Below are positions 8,262-17,956 of a stretch of DNA of 64,000 nt, one piece after another. The notes beneath the pieces were generated by a model. It was given only the letters and a program-made list of their open reading frames with translations. It was not told where the DNA came from and did no database searches. A program made the translations under genes and the position numbers. Position 1 is the stretch's first letter, and each line of letters begins with the position of its first letter. Origin of the DNA: Parasphingorhabdus halotolerans (GTDB taxonomy: Bacteria; Pseudomonadota; Alphaproteobacteria; Sphingomonadales; Sphingomonadaceae); assembly GCF_012516475.1 (NCBI RefSeq), contig NZ_CP051217.1, positions 248,001 to 312,000 of the forward strand. The letters are read 5' to 3'.

Positions 8262-8281
8262 AAATTTGTCATGACAAATTT
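8262..8281. promoter_or_regulatory. perfect 20-bp palindrome, possible operator
   Basis: AAATTTGTCATGACAAATTT is fully self-complementary over 20 bases. It sits between the divergent lolC (start 8412) and the candidate small minus-strand transcript (start 8213). There is no T-tract beyond a short AT flank, so a dimeric regulator site is more likely than a terminator. The regulator is unknown. Confidence 0.5.
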
Positions 8282-8411
8282 ATGTGTTCGGGGAAGATTG
8301 GTTCAGCCTTGTGTCATATCGGCAACAGCATATTAACCACCATCGCACTTGCCACCCTCATGGTGCGACTCTAAAGCCATCTGAGTTTCTATCAGGAAGT
8401 CCGCTGTAAAT

Positions 8412-9662
8412 ATGCTCCTCTCCCGCTACGAATGGGTTATCACCAAACGCTATCTTCTACCCGGCAAGGGAGAAGGTTTTATTTTCCTCGTCGCTAGTAT
8501 CAGCCTGGTTGCGGTGATGCTCGGGGTTGCGGCGCTGATTGTTGTTATGAGCGTGATGAATGGCTTTCGAGCCGAACTCTTTGATAAAATTGTAGGACTC
8601 AACGGCCATGCGGTTGTTCAGGGTTATGGCGGGCGTCTGCCAGATTGGCGCGATTTGCTGGAGGAGACGCGGAACACCAAGGGTGTGGTATCTGCTTCCC
8701 CCATGATCGAACAGCCGTTGCTTGCGACTTTTAATGGCCGAGTGGAAGCCATCATGGTTAGGGGCATGGAGGTCAAAGATATATTGAGTAATGATACGTT
8801 GGATGGCAAAACTGTAGCCGGCGACTTGGGTCGTTTAGAACCAGCAGCGAGCCGCGTTGGTATAGGCAGCCGTTTGGCCATGGCACTGGGCGCGCAGGTT
8901 GGTAGCCGGATTACAATTATCAATCCGCAAGGGCGCTCCACTCCGTTTGGCACTGTTCCGCGAGAAATTTCCTATGAGGTTGTCGCGATATTTGAAGTTG
9001 GTGTTTACGACTATGACAAAGCCTATGTTTTCATGCCGATGGAAGATGCGCAAACCTTGCTTCTCCTCGGCGATCAAATTGGCATGATTGAGATAAAAAC
9101 CCAAGATGCTGATAACGTCAGGGATATACTAGCCCCATTGGTACCCAAAGTAGCTGATCGGGGTGTCATCACTGACTGGCAGACAATGAACGCGTCGCTT
9201 TTCGAGACACTACAAGTGGAACGGGTGGTGATGTTTGTCATTCTCTCGATCATCATATTGGTGGCGGTGTTCAATATCTTGTCATCGTTGATCATGCTCG
9301 TTCGCGCAAAAACCCGGGATATCGCTATATTACGAACAATGGGCGCGTCGCGGGCATCGCTAACCCGGATATTTGTAACGGTCGGAACATCCATCGGGAT
9401 GCTTGGCATAGCGGCCGGCATCGGACTTGGTTTGATCGCTATTTTCTTCCGCCAAAATGTGATCAATTTTGTGCAGCTAATAACTGGTCAAAACCTTTGG
9501 GATCCATCTATCCGTTTTCTAACCGAACTGCCGGCAAAGACCGATCCTATGGAAGTTTTAGGGATCGCGATGCTGGCATTATTGTTTAGCTTTCTGGCCA
9601 CGCTCTATCCCGCCTACAAGGCGGCCAGCACTGACCCTGTGCAGGTGCTGCGTTATGAGTGA
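8412..9662 (+). CDS. lolC: lipoprotein-releasing ABC transporter permease LolC/LolE
   Basis: Inner-membrane permease of the Lol system that extracts outer-membrane lipoproteins from the inner membrane. 416 residues. N-terminal motif [28 protein letters not shown], a first transmembrane helix at about 25-48, a large periplasmic MacB-like domain, and three C-terminal helices ending in the typical [22 protein letters not shown]. The stop overlaps the start of lolD by 8 bp, so the two are translationally coupled. As in many alphaproteobacteria there seems to be a single hybrid permease (LolF-like) rather than separate LolC and LolE; I see only one copy here. Confidence 0.95.
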   Translation: MLLSRYEWVITKRYLLPGKGEGFIFLVASISLVAVMLGVAALIVVMSVMNGFRAELFDKIVGLNGHAVVQGYGGRLPDWRDLLEETRNTKGVVSASPMIEQPLLATFNGRVEAIMVRGMEVKDILSNDTLDGKTVAGDLGRLEPAASRVGIGSRLAMALGAQVGSRITIINPQGRSTPFGTVPREISYEVVAIFEVGVYDYDKAYVFMPMEDAQTLLLLGDQIGMIEIKTQDADNVRDILAPLVPKVADRGVITDWQTMNASLFETLQVERVVMFVILSIIILVAVFNILSSLIMLVRAKTRDIAILRTMGASRASLTRIFVTVGTSIGMLGIAAGIGLGLIAIFFRQNVINFVQLITGQNLWDPSIRFLTELPAKTDPMEVLGIAMLALLFSFLATLYPAYKAASTDPVQVLRYE

Positions 9663-10341
9663 AGCAATGGCAAATTCTGTCGTGCAGTTAAGAGATGTGC
9701 GTCGCAGTTTCGTTCAGGGCGATGTCCGGATCGATGTATTAAAAGGCGTCAGTTTGGACATCAACAAGAATGAGATTGTTGCTCTTTTAGGCCCATCGGG
9801 TTCGGGCAAGTCTACTTTGCTCCAGGCCGTGGGCCTTTTGGAGGGCGGCTTCGAGGGATCAATAAAACTCGATGGTGAAGAAACTGCCCAGATGGACCCT
9901 GGCGGGCATACGAGAATAAGAAGAGAACTGCTCGGGTTTGTTTATCAGTTCCACCACTTGCTTCCCGATTTTTCGGCTTTGGAAAACGTTGTAATTCCGC
10001 AACTTATATTTGGTACGTCGCAATCAAAAGCTGAAGAGCGCGCTGCAACTCTGCTCACGAATATGGGACTAGGCAACCGGCTGGAGCATAAGCCGAGTAA
10101 GCTTTCAGGGGGAGAGCAACAGCGCGTGGCTGTTGCAAGAGCGTTGGCAAACGCCCCTAAACTGGTGCTGGCCGACGAGCCAACCGGAAATCTTGACGAA
10201 GCGACCGCCGATGTTGTGCTGGAAGAACTCATGATGATGGTCCGTGATGAAGGTAGCGCTGCTTTGATCGCGACTCACAATGAACGCCTTGCGGCGAAGA
10301 TGGACCGCGTTGTGCGGCTCCATGATGGTGTTTTAACATAG
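9655..10341 (+). CDS. lolD: lipoprotein-releasing ABC transporter ATP-binding protein LolD
   Basis: Cytosolic ATPase partner of LolC, 228 residues. The ABC motifs are complete: Walker [15 protein letters not shown] (about residue 44), Q-loop [17 protein letters not shown], signature [15 protein letters not shown], Walker [13 protein letters not shown], and the switch His in ATHNERLA. The HHLLPDF stretch is characteristic of LolD. The gene begins inside the last codons of lolC. Confidence 0.96.
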   Translation: MSEAMANSVVQLRDVRRSFVQGDVRIDVLKGVSLDINKNEIVALLGPSGSGKSTLLQAVGLLEGGFEGSIKLDGEETAQMDPGGHTRIRRELLGFVYQFHHLLPDFSALENVVIPQLIFGTSQSKAEERAATLLTNMGLGNRLEHKPSKLSGGEQQRVAVARALANAPKLVLADEPTGNLDEATADVVLEELMMMVRDEGSAALIATHNERLAAKMDRVVRLHDGVLT

Positions 10342-10439
10342 GTTTATCAGTGGTTAGCCAGATAGGCTTTGACATTTGGCAATCGAAAATCAATTTGATC
10401 AACAATATTTTTGGGTCTTTGCAATGAACGGGGCGGAAA

Positions 10440-10913
10440 ATGCAAATAACAGAATTTAAGGTGAAACAGGCGGATGGATCGATGGACGATCTCTCCAATT
10501 ACGAAGGCAAAGTGCTACTGATTGTAAACACTGCCTCGAAATGTGGGTTCACGCCGCAATATGAGGGATTGGAAAAACTTTATAAAGAATTTTCCGATCG
10601 AGGCCTCGAAATACTCGCGTTTCCTTGCAACCAGTTTGGCAATCAAGAACCAGGCGATGCCGAGGAAATCAAGAATTTCTGTACATTAAACTATGATGTC
10701 AGCTTTCCGCTAATGGCCAAGGTTGATGTGAATGGCAAAAGTGCTGATCCATTGTGGAACTATTTGAAAAAGGAAAAAACCGGTTTGCTCGGTTCCAAAA
10801 TCAAGTGGAACTTCACGAAATTTCTGGTGGACCGTGAAGGCAATGTTGTTGCGCGTCATGGCCCGGCGGTGAAACCGGAGCAGCTGAGAAGCGAAATCGA
10901 GGGATTGCTCTAG
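10440..10913 (+). CDS. glutathione peroxidase family protein (Cys-type)
   Basis: Thiol peroxidase of 157 residues, probably reducing organic hydroperoxides with thioredoxin or glutathione. The peroxidatic Cys is in NTASKCGFTPQYEGL (Cys where animal enzymes have selenocysteine), and the rest of the catalytic tetrad is visible as Gln in FPCNQFGNQEPG and Trp-Asn in WNFTKFLVD. The Cys in the FPCNQF motif suggests an atypical 2-Cys, thioredoxin-using mechanism, as in BtuE-like enzymes (inference). The start follows GGGGCGGAAA. It sits between lolD and dnaE and may be monocistronic. Confidence 0.93.
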   Translation: MQITEFKVKQADGSMDDLSNYEGKVLLIVNTASKCGFTPQYEGLEKLYKEFSDRGLEILAFPCNQFGNQEPGDAEEIKNFCTLNYDVSFPLMAKVDVNGKSADPLWNYLKKEKTGLLGSKIKWNFTKFLVDREGNVVARHGPAVKPEQLRSEIEGLL

Positions 10914-11014
10914 AGGTCTGCCTAAAAAGTGAACGTCAACTATCTGTGGACAACTGGTCGATAGCGGCGTCGAAATGATGGCAATCACACCGTTGCTACG
11001 CTAGCTTGTTCGTT

Positions 11015-14000
11015 ATGTCCCAGACTCCTTTTGTCCATCTTCGCGCCTTCTCCGCTTATACTATTCTTGATGGTGCGATGGAACCGAAGGCAATCGGGAA
11101 GATTGCTAACGAACGCGGTTTTCCCGCAGTTGCTTTATGTGACCGGATAGGCTTGTTTGCATCCATGGCTTTTGACGATGGCTGCCGTGCCAACGGTGTG
11201 CAGCCTATCACCGGTTGTTTCTTGCGAGTGGCAAGGCCCGGAGGCGGCGAAAAGCCAAAGTTTGATTGGCTCGCAGTATATGCGCAGAATGAAGCGGGTT
11301 ACCAAAATCTTTGCAGGCTCGTTTCTGTATCGCATCTGGGTCGTCCACAAGCGTTGGACGCCCATATCCCACTGGAAATGCTGGAAAAACACAACGAAGG
11401 TCTATTAGCCCTGACAGCGGGCGGAGAAGGTGCCTTGGCACGGTTGATTGCAGAAGAGCAGCATTCGGAAGCTGAAAACTATTTATCCCTGCTGCAGCAA
11501 TATTTTCCGGATCGGCTCTATATCGAATTATCAAGGCGCGATGATGCGGTCGAAGAGGCTGCGGAGGCTGGTTTGATAAAGCTGGCAATGGATCGCGATC
11601 TTCCCTTAGTTGCGACCAACCCGAGCTGTTACGCAGAACCGGAGTTTCATGAAGCCCACGATGCAATGACCTGCATTGCCGCATCTGCCTATGTTGAAAG
11701 CAATGATCGGGATAAGCCTTCACCAAACCTTTGGATAAAAAGCGCATTGGTGATGGAGGGTCTTTTCTCCGATATTCCCGAAGCGTTAGAGAATACCTCA
11801 GTTATCGCAAAGCGTTGCGCCTTCTCACCGCCACGTCGCGATCCAATCTTGCCAAGTCTTGCCGGTGATCTGGCGGGAGAGGCTGAGCAATTGCGTCGTG
11901 ATGCGACTGCCGGTCTGGAGACCCGTTTGAACCATGTTGGCGGAATGGACGCTGAGGAACGCCAAGCCTATTTTGATCGCCTTGAATTCGAACTTAATGT
12001 CATCATCAACATGGGCTTTCCCGGCTATTTCCTGATTGTTGCCGACTTTATCAAATGGTCCAAAGACAATGATATTCCGGTAGGGCCTGGGCGCGGCTCC
12101 GGTGCGGGTTCGGTGGTTGCCTGGGCGCTTACTATTACCGACCTGGATCCCATCAAGCTTGGGTTGCTGTTCGAACGCTTCCTAAATCCCGAACGTGTGT
12201 CGATGCCGGATTTCGATATCGATTTCTGCGAAACGCGGCGCGGGGAGGTCATTCGGTATGTGCAGGACAAATACGGCGCTGGACAGGTTGCGCAAATCAT
12301 CACCTTTGGTAAGCTCAAGGCTCGCGCCGTTTTGCGAGACGTCGGCCGGGTGTTACAAATGCCTTACGGGCAGGTCGACAGACTAACGAAACTGGTTCCC
12401 AATCACCCAACCGATCCTTGGGATTTGAAGCGGTCGCTCAACGGTATCTCGGAACTGGCGCAGGAATACAAGCAAGCAGACGTGAAGCGCCTGTTTGATC
12501 TGGCAATGAAGCTCGAAGGATTGCCTCGGCATAGCTCCACTCATGCCGCTGGTGTTGTTATTGGCGATCGTCCGCTTGATCAACTGGTTCCGCTATATCG
12601 CGACCCGCGTTCGGATTTGCCGGTTACCCAGTTTGATATGAAATTTGTCGAGCAAGCTGGTTTGGTCAAGTTTGACTTTTTGGGATTGAAGACGCTTTCT
12701 GTTCTCAAGAAAGCGATTGAGCTTCTCGCCGAGCGTAACATCGAAGTCGATCTTGATGCATTGGAATGGGACGATCCCAAGGTCTTCGAGCTTTTGAAAA
12801 GCGGTGACACTGTGGGTGTGTTTCAACTCGAATCGGAAGGTATGCGGCGCACTCTGGCTGCTGTAAAACCAACGAATTTCGGAGATATTATTGCGCTGGT
12901 TTCGCTTTATCGGCCTGGTCCGATGGACAATATTCCGCTCTTTGGTGACCGGAAAAATGGTCGCGCTAAGCTCGCTTATCCCCACCCGTTGCTGGAAGAA
13001 ATACTCAAAGAAACTTATGGGATTTTTGTCTATCAAGAACAGGTTATGCAAGCAGCCCAGGTGATCGCAGGCTATTCACTCGGAGAAGCAGATTTGCTGC
13101 GCCGTGCAATGGGCAAGAAAATTCAGGCAGAAATGGATGCCCAGCGCAGCCGGTTTGTCGAAGGTGCGGCTAAAAATGATCTGAATCCGGCACAGGCCAA
13201 TGAGTTATTTGACTTGATCGATAAATTTGCCGGCTATGGTTTCAACAAGAGCCACGCGGCAGCTTATGCCTTGCTCGCCTATCAAACCGCGTGGCTCAAG
13301 GCGCATTATCCCCATGAATTTTATGCGGCTTCGATGTGCTTCGACATGCATCAATCCGACAAGCTTAGCATTTTTGTTGATGATATGAAGCGGCTAGGAG
13401 TCACTGTATTGCCGCCGTCAATCAACAAGAGTCGTCCTTATTTTGCCGTTGAGGAACAGGAGGGCGCCCTGCTTGCTGTGCGCTATGCTCTGGCAGGTCT
13501 CAAAAATGTTGGCGAAAAAGCGATGCAGGCATTGGTGCAGGAGCGCTTGGAAAACGGGCTATTTCAATCAATTGATGATTTCGCCAATCGAATCGATCCG
13601 GCCGGGATGAATAAAAGGCAAATCGAAAGCCTTTCAGCAGCAGGCGCATTCGACGGAATAGAACCTAACCGTGCAGCGGTTTTTGACGGAGCTGATATGT
13701 TGTTGTCGGTTGCCAATAGCGCTGCAGAAGCGCGGACCAGCGGACAGGGCGGTCTATTTGGTGAGGGTGCTGCTGGTGATATGCAGGCCATTAGATTGCC
13801 GCAGGACAGCAACTGGAATTTGAATGAGATTATGATCCGTGAACGCGATGCTTATGGTTTCTACTTTGCGGCTCACCCCGTTACACAGTTCCAAGCGGTC
13901 ACATCCTCCCATGGTGCGCGCACTTTCGCTGCTCTGTGCGATGAAGACCCCATCGGCGAAGGTCAGCGTAAACCGGCGGTGATGGCAGCTTTGGTGGAAA

Positions 14001-14518
14001 GCGTGCGGTGGCGGGAGAGTAAGCGCGGCCATAAATTCGTGCTCGCTGATCTTTCCGATAGCAGCGGGCAGTTTTCGGCCAGTTGCTTTGAAGAAGACCA
14101 ATGCACTTTGTTAGCAGAGCTGGCTAAAGACGGTGGTTGCGCACTTCTAAATGTTGAACTGGACCAGCGGTCGGACGATGAAAATCCTCGTGTCGCTGTC
14201 CGGCGGGTGCAGGCGCTAGATGGGCTTGAGAAAACAACCCGGACAAAATTGGAACTGGACGTCGTAGACTTGGACGGTTTGCATGAACTTGCAAATTTGC
14301 TCGCGCCGTTGTCGGGAGGAAAAAGCGAATTAATTGCGTCCATGCCTGGCCTGGAAGGAAAACGGGCCAGCGTCTGTCTTGGGCGATCATTCAAGCTGGA
14401 TGCGGAAGTTGTCGAAAAGCTGGGTAACGTCTCTGGTTTGGCCAATATCCATCTGGGTCCGGCGGGGGTCTCCAGACCCACGCGGGTGTCAAAGCCGAAT
14501 TTAAGACTTGTAAGCTGA
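11015..14518 (+). CDS. dnaE: DNA polymerase III subunit alpha
   Basis: Catalytic subunit of the replicative polymerase, 1,167 residues from the ATG at 11015 (a TTG three codons upstream is less likely). Order: N-terminal PHP domain (FVHLRAFSAYTILDGAM, ALCDRIGLFASMAF), polymerase core with the catalytic acidic residues in PDFDIDFCETRRGEV (about residue 400) and the GPGRGSGAGSVVAWAL motif, fingers region including RHSSTHAAGVV and FVYQEQVMQ, helix-hairpin-helix, then an OB-fold near the C-terminus. The length and the single-polypeptide PHP-Pol layout match DnaE1, not the error-prone DnaE2/ImuC. Confidence 0.97.
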   Translation: MSQTPFVHLRAFSAYTILDGAMEPKAIGKIANERGFPAVALCDRIGLFASMAFDDGCRANGVQPITGCFLRVARPGGGEKPKFDWLAVYAQNEAGYQNLCRLVSVSHLGRPQALDAHIPLEMLEKHNEGLLALTAGGEGALARLIAEEQHSEAENYLSLLQQYFPDRLYIELSRRDDAVEEAAEAGLIKLAMDRDLPLVATNPSCYAEPEFHEAHDAMTCIAASAYVESNDRDKPSPNLWIKSALVMEGLFSDIPEALENTSVIAKRCAFSPPRRDPILPSLAGDLAGEAEQLRRDATAGLETRLNHVGGMDAEERQAYFDRLEFELNVIINMGFPGYFLIVADFIKWSKDNDIPVGPGRGSGAGSVVAWALTITDLDPIKLGLLFERFLNPERVSMPDFDIDFCETRRGEVIRYVQDKYGAGQVAQIITFGKLKARAVLRDVGRVLQMPYGQVDRLTKLVPNHPTDPWDLKRSLNGISELAQEYKQADVKRLFDLAMKLEGLPRHSSTHAAGVVIGDRPLDQLVPLYRDPRSDLPVTQFDMKFVEQAGLVKFDFLGLKTLSVLKKAIELLAERNIEVDLDALEWDDPKVFELLKSGDTVGVFQLESEGMRRTLAAVKPTNFGDIIALVSLYRPGPMDNIPLFGDRKNGRAKLAYPHPLLEEILKETYGIFVYQEQVMQAAQVIAGYSLGEADLLRRAMGKKIQAEMDAQRSRFVEGAAKNDLNPAQANELFDLIDKFAGYGFNKSHAAAYALLAYQTAWLKAHYPHEFYAASMCFDMHQSDKLSIFVDDMKRLGVTVLPPSINKSRPYFAVEEQEGALLAVRYALAGLKNVGEKAMQALVQERLENGLFQSIDDFANRIDPAGMNKRQIESLSAAGAFDGIEPNRAAVFDGADMLLSVANSAAEARTSGQGGLFGEGAAGDMQAIRLPQDSNWNLNEIMIRERDAYGFYFAAHPVTQFQAVTSSHGARTFAALCDEDPIGEGQRKPAVMAALVESVRWRESKRGHKFVLADLSDSSGQFSASCFEEDQCTLLAELAKDGGCALLNVELDQRSDDENPRVAVRRVQALDGLEKTTRTKLELDVVDLDGLHELANLLAPLSGGKSELIASMPGLEGKRASVCLGRSFKLDAEVVEKLGNVSGLANIHLGPAGVSRPTRVSKPNLRLVS

Positions 14519-14563
14519 CAGATTTCCGCCAAAAAAGACTCAAATAAATCAATGGAGAGTTAC

Positions 14564-16171
14564 ATGGCCGGAGCAATGCAAGCCAGCGCGCTTAAAATCA
14601 CCAATTTGATCGATCACGCTGCGCGTGAACATGGGACGCGGGAAATCGTCAGCTACTGGGCTGATGGTTCGCTGACCCGCAGCAACTGGGCCGAAATTGG
14701 TTTGGAAGCCCGTAAATTTTCACAAGCACTCCATCGGCTCGGAATGAAAAAAGGTGACCGGATCGCCACGATAGCCATGAACCACGCGCATCACCTGATC
14801 AGCTGGTACGGCTCTGCGGGCATTGGCGGCATTCTCCACACGGTCAATCCGCGTCTGTTTGAAGAGCAGTTGGTCTATATTCTGAACCATGCGGAAGACC
14901 GAGTGTTGCTTTTCGATAAAATGTTCACGCCGATTATTGAAATGCTCAAGCCGCAACTCAAAACGGTTGAACATTATATCCAGTTTGATGGCGAGAAAGC
15001 CGAATATCCGACCTTCCGGGAACTGGTAGAAGCCGAAGATGGCAATTTCAACTGGGTTGATATCGATGAGAATGATCCCTGCGGACTTTGCTACACCAGC
15101 GGGACGACAGGCAATCCAAAAGGTGTGCTCTACGAACATCGCTCCAATGTGCTTCATGCACTAACCGAAGTGCAGCCTGATATTATGGATCTGGCAACTC
15201 GTTCGGTCATGCTCCCGGTTGTGCCAATGTTTCATGCCAATGCCTGGGGACTTCCCTTTGCTTGTGCAGCAGTCGGTGCAAAAATGGTATTCTCGGCGAG
15301 CAACGAAGCGCCAGTATTATGGAAGCTGATCCGCGACGAAGGTGTTACACATAGTGCGGGTGTACCAACTGTTTGGCTTTCCATGTTTGCCGATATGGAT
15401 GCCAATGGCGGTGACTATGGTAAACTGAAAACAGTCACTATCGGTGGATCAGCCTGTCCACGATTCATGATTGAGCGTTTCATGAAAGAGGATATTCGTG
15501 TTGCTCATGCCTGGGGAATGACCGAAACATCGCCAATCGGGACAGCAGGATCGTTACCGGCAAATTGGGACGAATTGAGTTTTGACGAACAGGTAGATGT
15601 AATTTGCCTCCAAGGCCGTCCGCCATTTGGTGTTGAATTGCGCGTGATTGATGAAGACGGCAATGTTGCTCCACGTGATGGTAAAACCAGCGGCACTTTG
15701 GAAATTCGAGGACCATGGATTATCCAACGCTATTTCCGATCAGATGAAGATGCAGTGGAAGAGGATCTCTGGTTTGATACCGGGGATGTGTCGGTACTTC
15801 ATCCTGATGGCACCATGCAAATCACTGATCGCGCAAAGGATGTGATCAAGTCCGGTGGAGAATGGATAAGCTCGATTGAATTGGAAAATGCTGCAGTCGG
15901 TTGTCCCGGTGTGGCAGAGGCGGCCGCAGTTGGTGTCTACCATCCGAAATGGGATGAACGGCCTTTGTTGCTAGTGGTCAAGAAACCCGGAGCAGATGTT
16001 TTGGAAGAAGATGTGATTGCTTACCTCGCTGATAAGGTTGCAAAATGGTGGTTGCCGGATGAAGTGAAATTCATAGACGAATTACCGCACACCGCTACCG
16101 GAAAAATTCTGAAGCGCGCCCTTCGCGATGAGTATAAAGACTATAAACTCAAGAGTCTGGCAGACGCTTAA
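14564..16171 (+). CDS. fatty acyl-CoA ligase (AMP-forming, AlkK-like medium/long-chain)
   Basis: Activates fatty acids to acyl-CoA via an acyl-adenylate in the cytosol, feeding beta-oxidation. 535 residues from the ATG at 14564, which has GGAGAG six bases upstream; an ATG at 14552 is also in frame. ANL-superfamily motifs are complete: P-loop [24 protein letters not shown], the A5 motif AWGMTETSP, the hinge region [32 protein letters not shown], and the catalytic Lys in [12 protein letters not shown]. The [11 protein letters not shown] segment is typical of the AlkK/FadD3-like subgroup. It converges with the radical SAM gene; their stop codons overlap. Confidence 0.9.
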   Translation: MAGAMQASALKITNLIDHAAREHGTREIVSYWADGSLTRSNWAEIGLEARKFSQALHRLGMKKGDRIATIAMNHAHHLISWYGSAGIGGILHTVNPRLFEEQLVYILNHAEDRVLLFDKMFTPIIEMLKPQLKTVEHYIQFDGEKAEYPTFRELVEAEDGNFNWVDIDENDPCGLCYTSGTTGNPKGVLYEHRSNVLHALTEVQPDIMDLATRSVMLPVVPMFHANAWGLPFACAAVGAKMVFSASNEAPVLWKLIRDEGVTHSAGVPTVWLSMFADMDANGGDYGKLKTVTIGGSACPRFMIERFMKEDIRVAHAWGMTETSPIGTAGSLPANWDELSFDEQVDVICLQGRPPFGVELRVIDEDGNVAPRDGKTSGTLEIRGPWIIQRYFRSDEDAVEEDLWFDTGDVSVLHPDGTMQITDRAKDVIKSGGEWISSIELENAAVGCPGVAEAAAVGVYHPKWDERPLLLVVKKPGADVLEEDVIAYLADKVAKWWLPDEVKFIDELPHTATGKILKRALRDEYKDYKLKSLADA

Positions 16172-17265
16172 AATAGTTCCAGTTGGCTGCCTTTGACTGT
16201 TGGCCGCCGGAACAAGTCCGTCCGCAATCCGAACTTGGCTTCGCGCAAACCGGCCTTCCGGGCCGCTATTTCCGTCCGGTTGCGGAGCAATTCTGCCCAC
16301 GGCCCTTGCCCTTTCATCCTTGTATGAAAATCGGGGTCATTGCGTTTGCCGCCGCGCATTTGCATGATGATACTCATGACCTTGTGTTTGCGATCCGGAA
16401 AATGGTGATCAAGCCATTCTTCAAACAAGGGCGCAACTTCATGGGGTAGGCGGATGGGAATGATCGAGACGCTCTGCGCGCCATGAGCCGCAGCGGCAAC
16501 CACTATTGCTTCAATCTCATGATCGGTGATGGCCGGAATAACCGGAGCGATGTTCACATGGGTATAGATACCCGCTTCGCTCAATTGCCGAACTGCGTTT
16601 AGCCGCTTGATTGCCGACGGAGCGCGCGGTTCCAAGCTTCTTGATGTTGCGCTTTCCAGTGACGTTACTGACATCGTGACCGAGGTTAGTTGATTTGCGG
16701 CGAGTTTTGCCAGGATATCAATATCATCCAATACCCGGTCAGATTTGGTCGTTATTCCGACGGGGTGCTGCGTCTCGAGCATGATTTCCAAAATCTGTCG
16801 GGTTATCCGATTGTGTTTCTCTATCGGCTGATAAGGATCGGTATTGGTGCCGATCGCGAGTGTGGCGGCTTTGTACGTTGGTTTGGCAAAAGTCTGACGA
16901 AGCAATTCTGCTGCATTGGGCTTGGCAAACAGTTTGGTTTCAAAATCAAGACCGGGCGAGAGATCATGATAGGCGTGGGTCGGGCGCGCATAGCAATAGA
17001 CACAGCCATGTTCACATCCGCGATACGCGTTGATCGAACGATCAAAAGGAATGTCCGGTGAGGTATTGAAGTTGATGATTGATTTGGGGAACTCGGCAAT
17101 CACTTCGGTGCGGAGTTTCGTAGCGGTGCCGTCCAGCATTTCCCGGTCATCAAGCCAATCGCCATCGGCCAATCGCTCATTCATATTGAAACGCAGCGGT
17201 GTAGCGTTGGTCGGCGCACCTCGGCCTTTTCGAGCAAAGGGATGTGGTTTGGAATTGGCGTTCAT
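16168..17265 (-). CDS. PA0069-family radical SAM protein
   Basis: Radical SAM enzyme of unassigned function, 365 residues. The [4Fe-4S]-binding C-x3-C-x2-C motif is present as CEHGCVYCYARPTHAY (about residue 75), followed by the AdoMet-binding region (GTNTDPYQPIE, VGITTKSDRVLDDID). This is the Rv2578c/PA0069 family, related to spore photoproduct lyase-like proteins; the substrate is not known to me. I chose the ATG at 17265 because AGAGGCGC stands directly upstream; an ATG at 17289 lacks a ribosome site. It lies downstream of moaB on the same strand and probably shares its transcript. Confidence 0.88.
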   Translation of the reverse strand: MNANSKPHPFARKGRGAPTNATPLRFNMNERLADGDWLDDREMLDGTATKLRTEVIAEFPKSIINFNTSPDIPFDRSINAYRGCEHGCVYCYARPTHAYHDLSPGLDFETKLFAKPNAAELLRQTFAKPTYKAATLAIGTNTDPYQPIEKHNRITRQILEIMLETQHPVGITTKSDRVLDDIDILAKLAANQLTSVTMSVTSLESATSRSLEPRAPSAIKRLNAVRQLSEAGIYTHVNIAPVIPAITDHEIEAIVVAAAAHGAQSVSIIPIRLPHEVAPLFEEWLDHHFPDRKHKVMSIIMQMRGGKRNDPDFHTRMKGQGPWAELLRNRTEIAARKAGLREAKFGLRTDLFRRPTVKGSQLELF

Positions 17266-17314
17266 GCGCCTCTGATAACATGAGAACATAAAAAGAACAA
17301 AATTTGATTTTGGA

Positions 17315-17842
17315 TTATTTTTCCAAAAGCCGTGGAATTAACTCAACAAAATTGCACGGGCGATGCCGGCTATCTAGCTGCGTATCCAATATGCCATCCC
17401 AACCGTCTTTTACTGCCCCGTTTGAGCCCGGAAGTGCAAATATATAGGTTCCGCGCGCAACGACAGCACAGGCTCGCGATTGCACCGTGGAAGTGCCAAT
17501 CTTTTCCATGCTCAGCCAACGGAATAGCTCCCCAAAGCCCGGTATGTCCTTGTCTTTGACCGCATCAAGCGCTTCCGGCGTTATGTCGCGACCGGTTAAG
17601 CCCGTGCCGCCGGTGGTGATGATCACGTCGACTTCTTCATCATCAATCCACTGATGGAGTTGCGCAATAACCTTCCATTTCTCGTCACGTATGAGCATCC
17701 GGTAAATTAGCGCATGCCCTTTTGACCCTATGCGCTCTGCCAGTATGTCTCCAGATGTGTCTTCCTTAAGCGAGCGCGTGTCTGAAACCGTCAACAATGC
17801 GATATTTACAGCTTTGAATGTGCGAGTTTCATCTATTGTCAT
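17315..17842 (-). CDS. moaB: molybdenum cofactor biosynthesis protein B
   Basis: MogA/MoaB-family protein of 175 residues, acting in adenylylation of molybdopterin during molybdenum cofactor synthesis (E. coli MoaB itself is catalytically uncertain). Signature motifs: [20 protein letters not shown], the [17 protein letters not shown] phosphate/ molybdopterin-binding loop, and the C-terminal [18 protein letters not shown]. The ATG is preceded by GGAGCTCGCTG. It is divergent from the divL gene. No other moa, mod or molybdoenzyme gene is in the window. Confidence 0.93.
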   Translation of the reverse strand: MTIDETRTFKAVNIALLTVSDTRSLKEDTSGDILAERIGSKGHALIYRMLIRDEKWKVIAQLHQWIDDEEVDVIITTGGTGLTGRDITPEALDAVKDKDIPGFGELFRWLSMEKIGTSTVQSRACAVVARGTYIFALPGSNGAVKDGWDGILDTQLDSRHRPCNFVELIPRLLEK

Positions 17843-17956
17843 CAGCGAGCTCCAGTCTTATTGGCCGACAGTTATAGCGTATAATGCAGCAGATTTCTAA
17901 ACCTTAAAGAATAGGGGCTTTTCGCAGCGCGGCTAACCGTCTAATCGCATCAGACG

